A DNA stretch of 64,000 bases from Oceanirhabdus sp. W0125-5. Lineage in GTDB: Bacteria; Bacillota; Clostridia; Clostridiales; Clostridiaceae. The notes under the pieces were generated by a model. It made no database searches. It saw nothing but the letters and a program-made list of their open reading frames with translations, and was not told the origin of the DNA. The stretch covers positions 1,274,001 through 1,338,000 of the forward strand of contig NZ_CP115913.1 in assembly GCF_027938815.1 (NCBI RefSeq), given 5' to 3'. Shown in pieces: positions 63,423 through 64,000 of the stretch. The position numbers were made by a program, and so were the translations under genes. How positions within the stretch are numbered: the first letter of the stretch is position 1; each line of letters opens with the position of its first letter.

Positions 63423-63430
63423 TTGTTTTA

Positions 63431-63455
63431 AAAGCACGGCGCGCGCCGTGCTTTC
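63431..63455 (-). terminator. GC-rich palindromic terminator of the oligoendopeptidase gene
   Basis: AAAGCACGGCGC and GCGCCGTGCTTT form a perfect 24-bp palindrome at 63431-63454, followed on the minus strand by TTTTAAAAC. Its GC content is striking in this AT-rich DNA. Confidence 0.75.
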
Positions 63456-63457
63456 TT

Positions 63458-64000
63458 CTATAGGTTTACAAACTTTTCAATATCTTCAGCGATAAGATCT
63501 AATGAGTTTTTCCAGAAATCTTTTGATGTAATATCAATATTCATCATTTTTGCAACATCAATAAGATTATTTTTACCAGTAGCAGCTAATAGAGTATCAT
63601 ATTCTCTAACAAACTCATCTCCACGTTTTAAATACTCTGCATATAGTCCTTTAGAGAATAGAAGACCAAATGCATATGGGAAGTTGTAGAAATTATTTCC
63701 TGCTGAATAATAGTGCGGCTTACATACCCACATGTATGGATGTAAGTATTCAGGATCAAGTCCATCGCCGTATGTTTCTTTTTGTGCTTCTATCATGATT
63801 TCTTTTAATCTTTCAACTGATACAGAACCATCTTTTCTCTCATCAAAAACTTTTGATTCAAATAAGAATCTACTCATGATATCAACAATTACTTGAGCAT
63901 TACCTTGGATATCACTTTCTAATATAGCAAATGACTCTTCTTTTGAAGCTGTTTTTAATGCAGCATTTGTAACAATAGTTTCACAGAAAATTGAAGCTGT
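63458..64000 (-). CDS. pepF: M3-family oligoendopeptidase F, C-terminal part (5' end outside window)
   Basis: On the minus strand the frame is open from the window edge (ASIFCETIVTNAALKTASKEESF...) through MSRFLFESKVF to the stop at 63458. The segment shows the C-terminal helices of PepF-type zinc metallopeptidases: SVSVERLKEIMIEAQKETYGDG, then YMWVCKPHYYSAGNNFYNFPYAFGLLFS, with the conserved H-x-Y and NFYNFPYAFG. The HExxH site would lie upstream, outside the window. ATG 63877 is internal. The enzyme cleaves peptides in the cytoplasm. Confidence 0.93.
   Translation of the reverse strand, partial: TASIFCETIVTNAALKTASKEESFAILESDIQGNAQVIVDIMSRFLFESKVFDERKDGSVSVERLKEIMIEAQKETYGDGLDPEYLHPYMWVCKPHYYSAGNNFYNFPYAFGLLFSKGLYAEYLKRGDEFVREYDTLLAATGKNNLIDVAKMMNIDITSKDFWKNSLDLIAEDIEKFVNL

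Overview
The window is AT-rich DNA from a spore-forming, low-GC Gram-positive bacterium. The best fit is a Clostridium-like member of the Clostridia: spore-germination receptor genes at the left edge, strong AGGAGG-type ribosome sites, many TTG and GTG starts, lipoproteins with Gram-positive lipoboxes, and Rho-independent terminators with long T runs. I see no rRNA, tRNA or CRISPR array.

Left part (1-15.4 kb). The end of a germination receptor operon holds a Ger(x)C tail followed by three tandem GerAB-type permease paralogues, all with non-ATG starts, closed by a terminator at 3.7 kb. An EamA-type transporter follows. Next is a tight five-gene operon (4962-10074) matching the uncharacterised STM4015-STM4014-STM4013-STM4012-STM4011 set: a leucine-rich-repeat protein, an ATP-grasp-like protein, an alkaline-phosphatase-superfamily hydrolase and two radical SAM enzymes. 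Then come a small orphan gene with its own promoter, a cytoplasmic-looking M6 metalloprotease and a eukaryote-type EndoU ribonuclease with a lamin-tail-like C-terminal domain. Remains of an older island follow: a repeat copy, a truncated NADAR gene and one small unknown gene.

Mobile island (about 15658-32110). A mannose-1-phosphate guanylyltransferase gene (manC) is split after codon 85. Its two halves lie 16.45 kb apart and rejoin in perfect frame (355 codons) if the intervening DNA is removed at a shared GACC. A large serine recombinase lies 55 bp from the right junction. The reconstructed attP is an inverted repeat centred on AC, so the exact crossover can be proposed. The cargo is a dense run of small, mostly same-strand genes that look like polymorphic-toxin immunity or antitoxin proteins with no toxin. 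They include an EF-Tu domain III-like protein, a cyclic-phosphate-processing receiver domain, a CPCC-like protein, a CPCC-barstar fusion, HEAT-repeat proteins (two copies, one frameshifted), DUF2019-, DUF7674- and DUF6557-like proteins, a NADAR glycosidase and many unknown families. The left end carries an att arm, then a terminator, then a promoter. This module recurs inside the island at 24.66 kb, and a decayed form lies at 13.9 kb, so the island looks built by accretion.

Right part (33-64 kb) is more ordinary chromosome: a GIN-domain lipoprotein, NAD kinase, an exported class A beta-lactamase-like hydrolase, a 1117-residue secreted repeat protein with an aspartate tract, and a GNAT acetyltransferase. 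It continues with a MerR-methyltransferase fusion having a textbook 19-bp-spacer promoter, a two-component system with a MacB-like ABC exporter, and a three-gene ABC-2 exporter. A VWA lipoprotein, a DUF896 protein, a diguanylate cyclase, a membrane protein/lipoprotein pair and the end of an M3 oligoendopeptidase close the window. Two complete copies and one fragment of an intergenic element, built from short hairpins between terminal inverted repeats, occur at 44.1, 51.2 and 63.2 kb.
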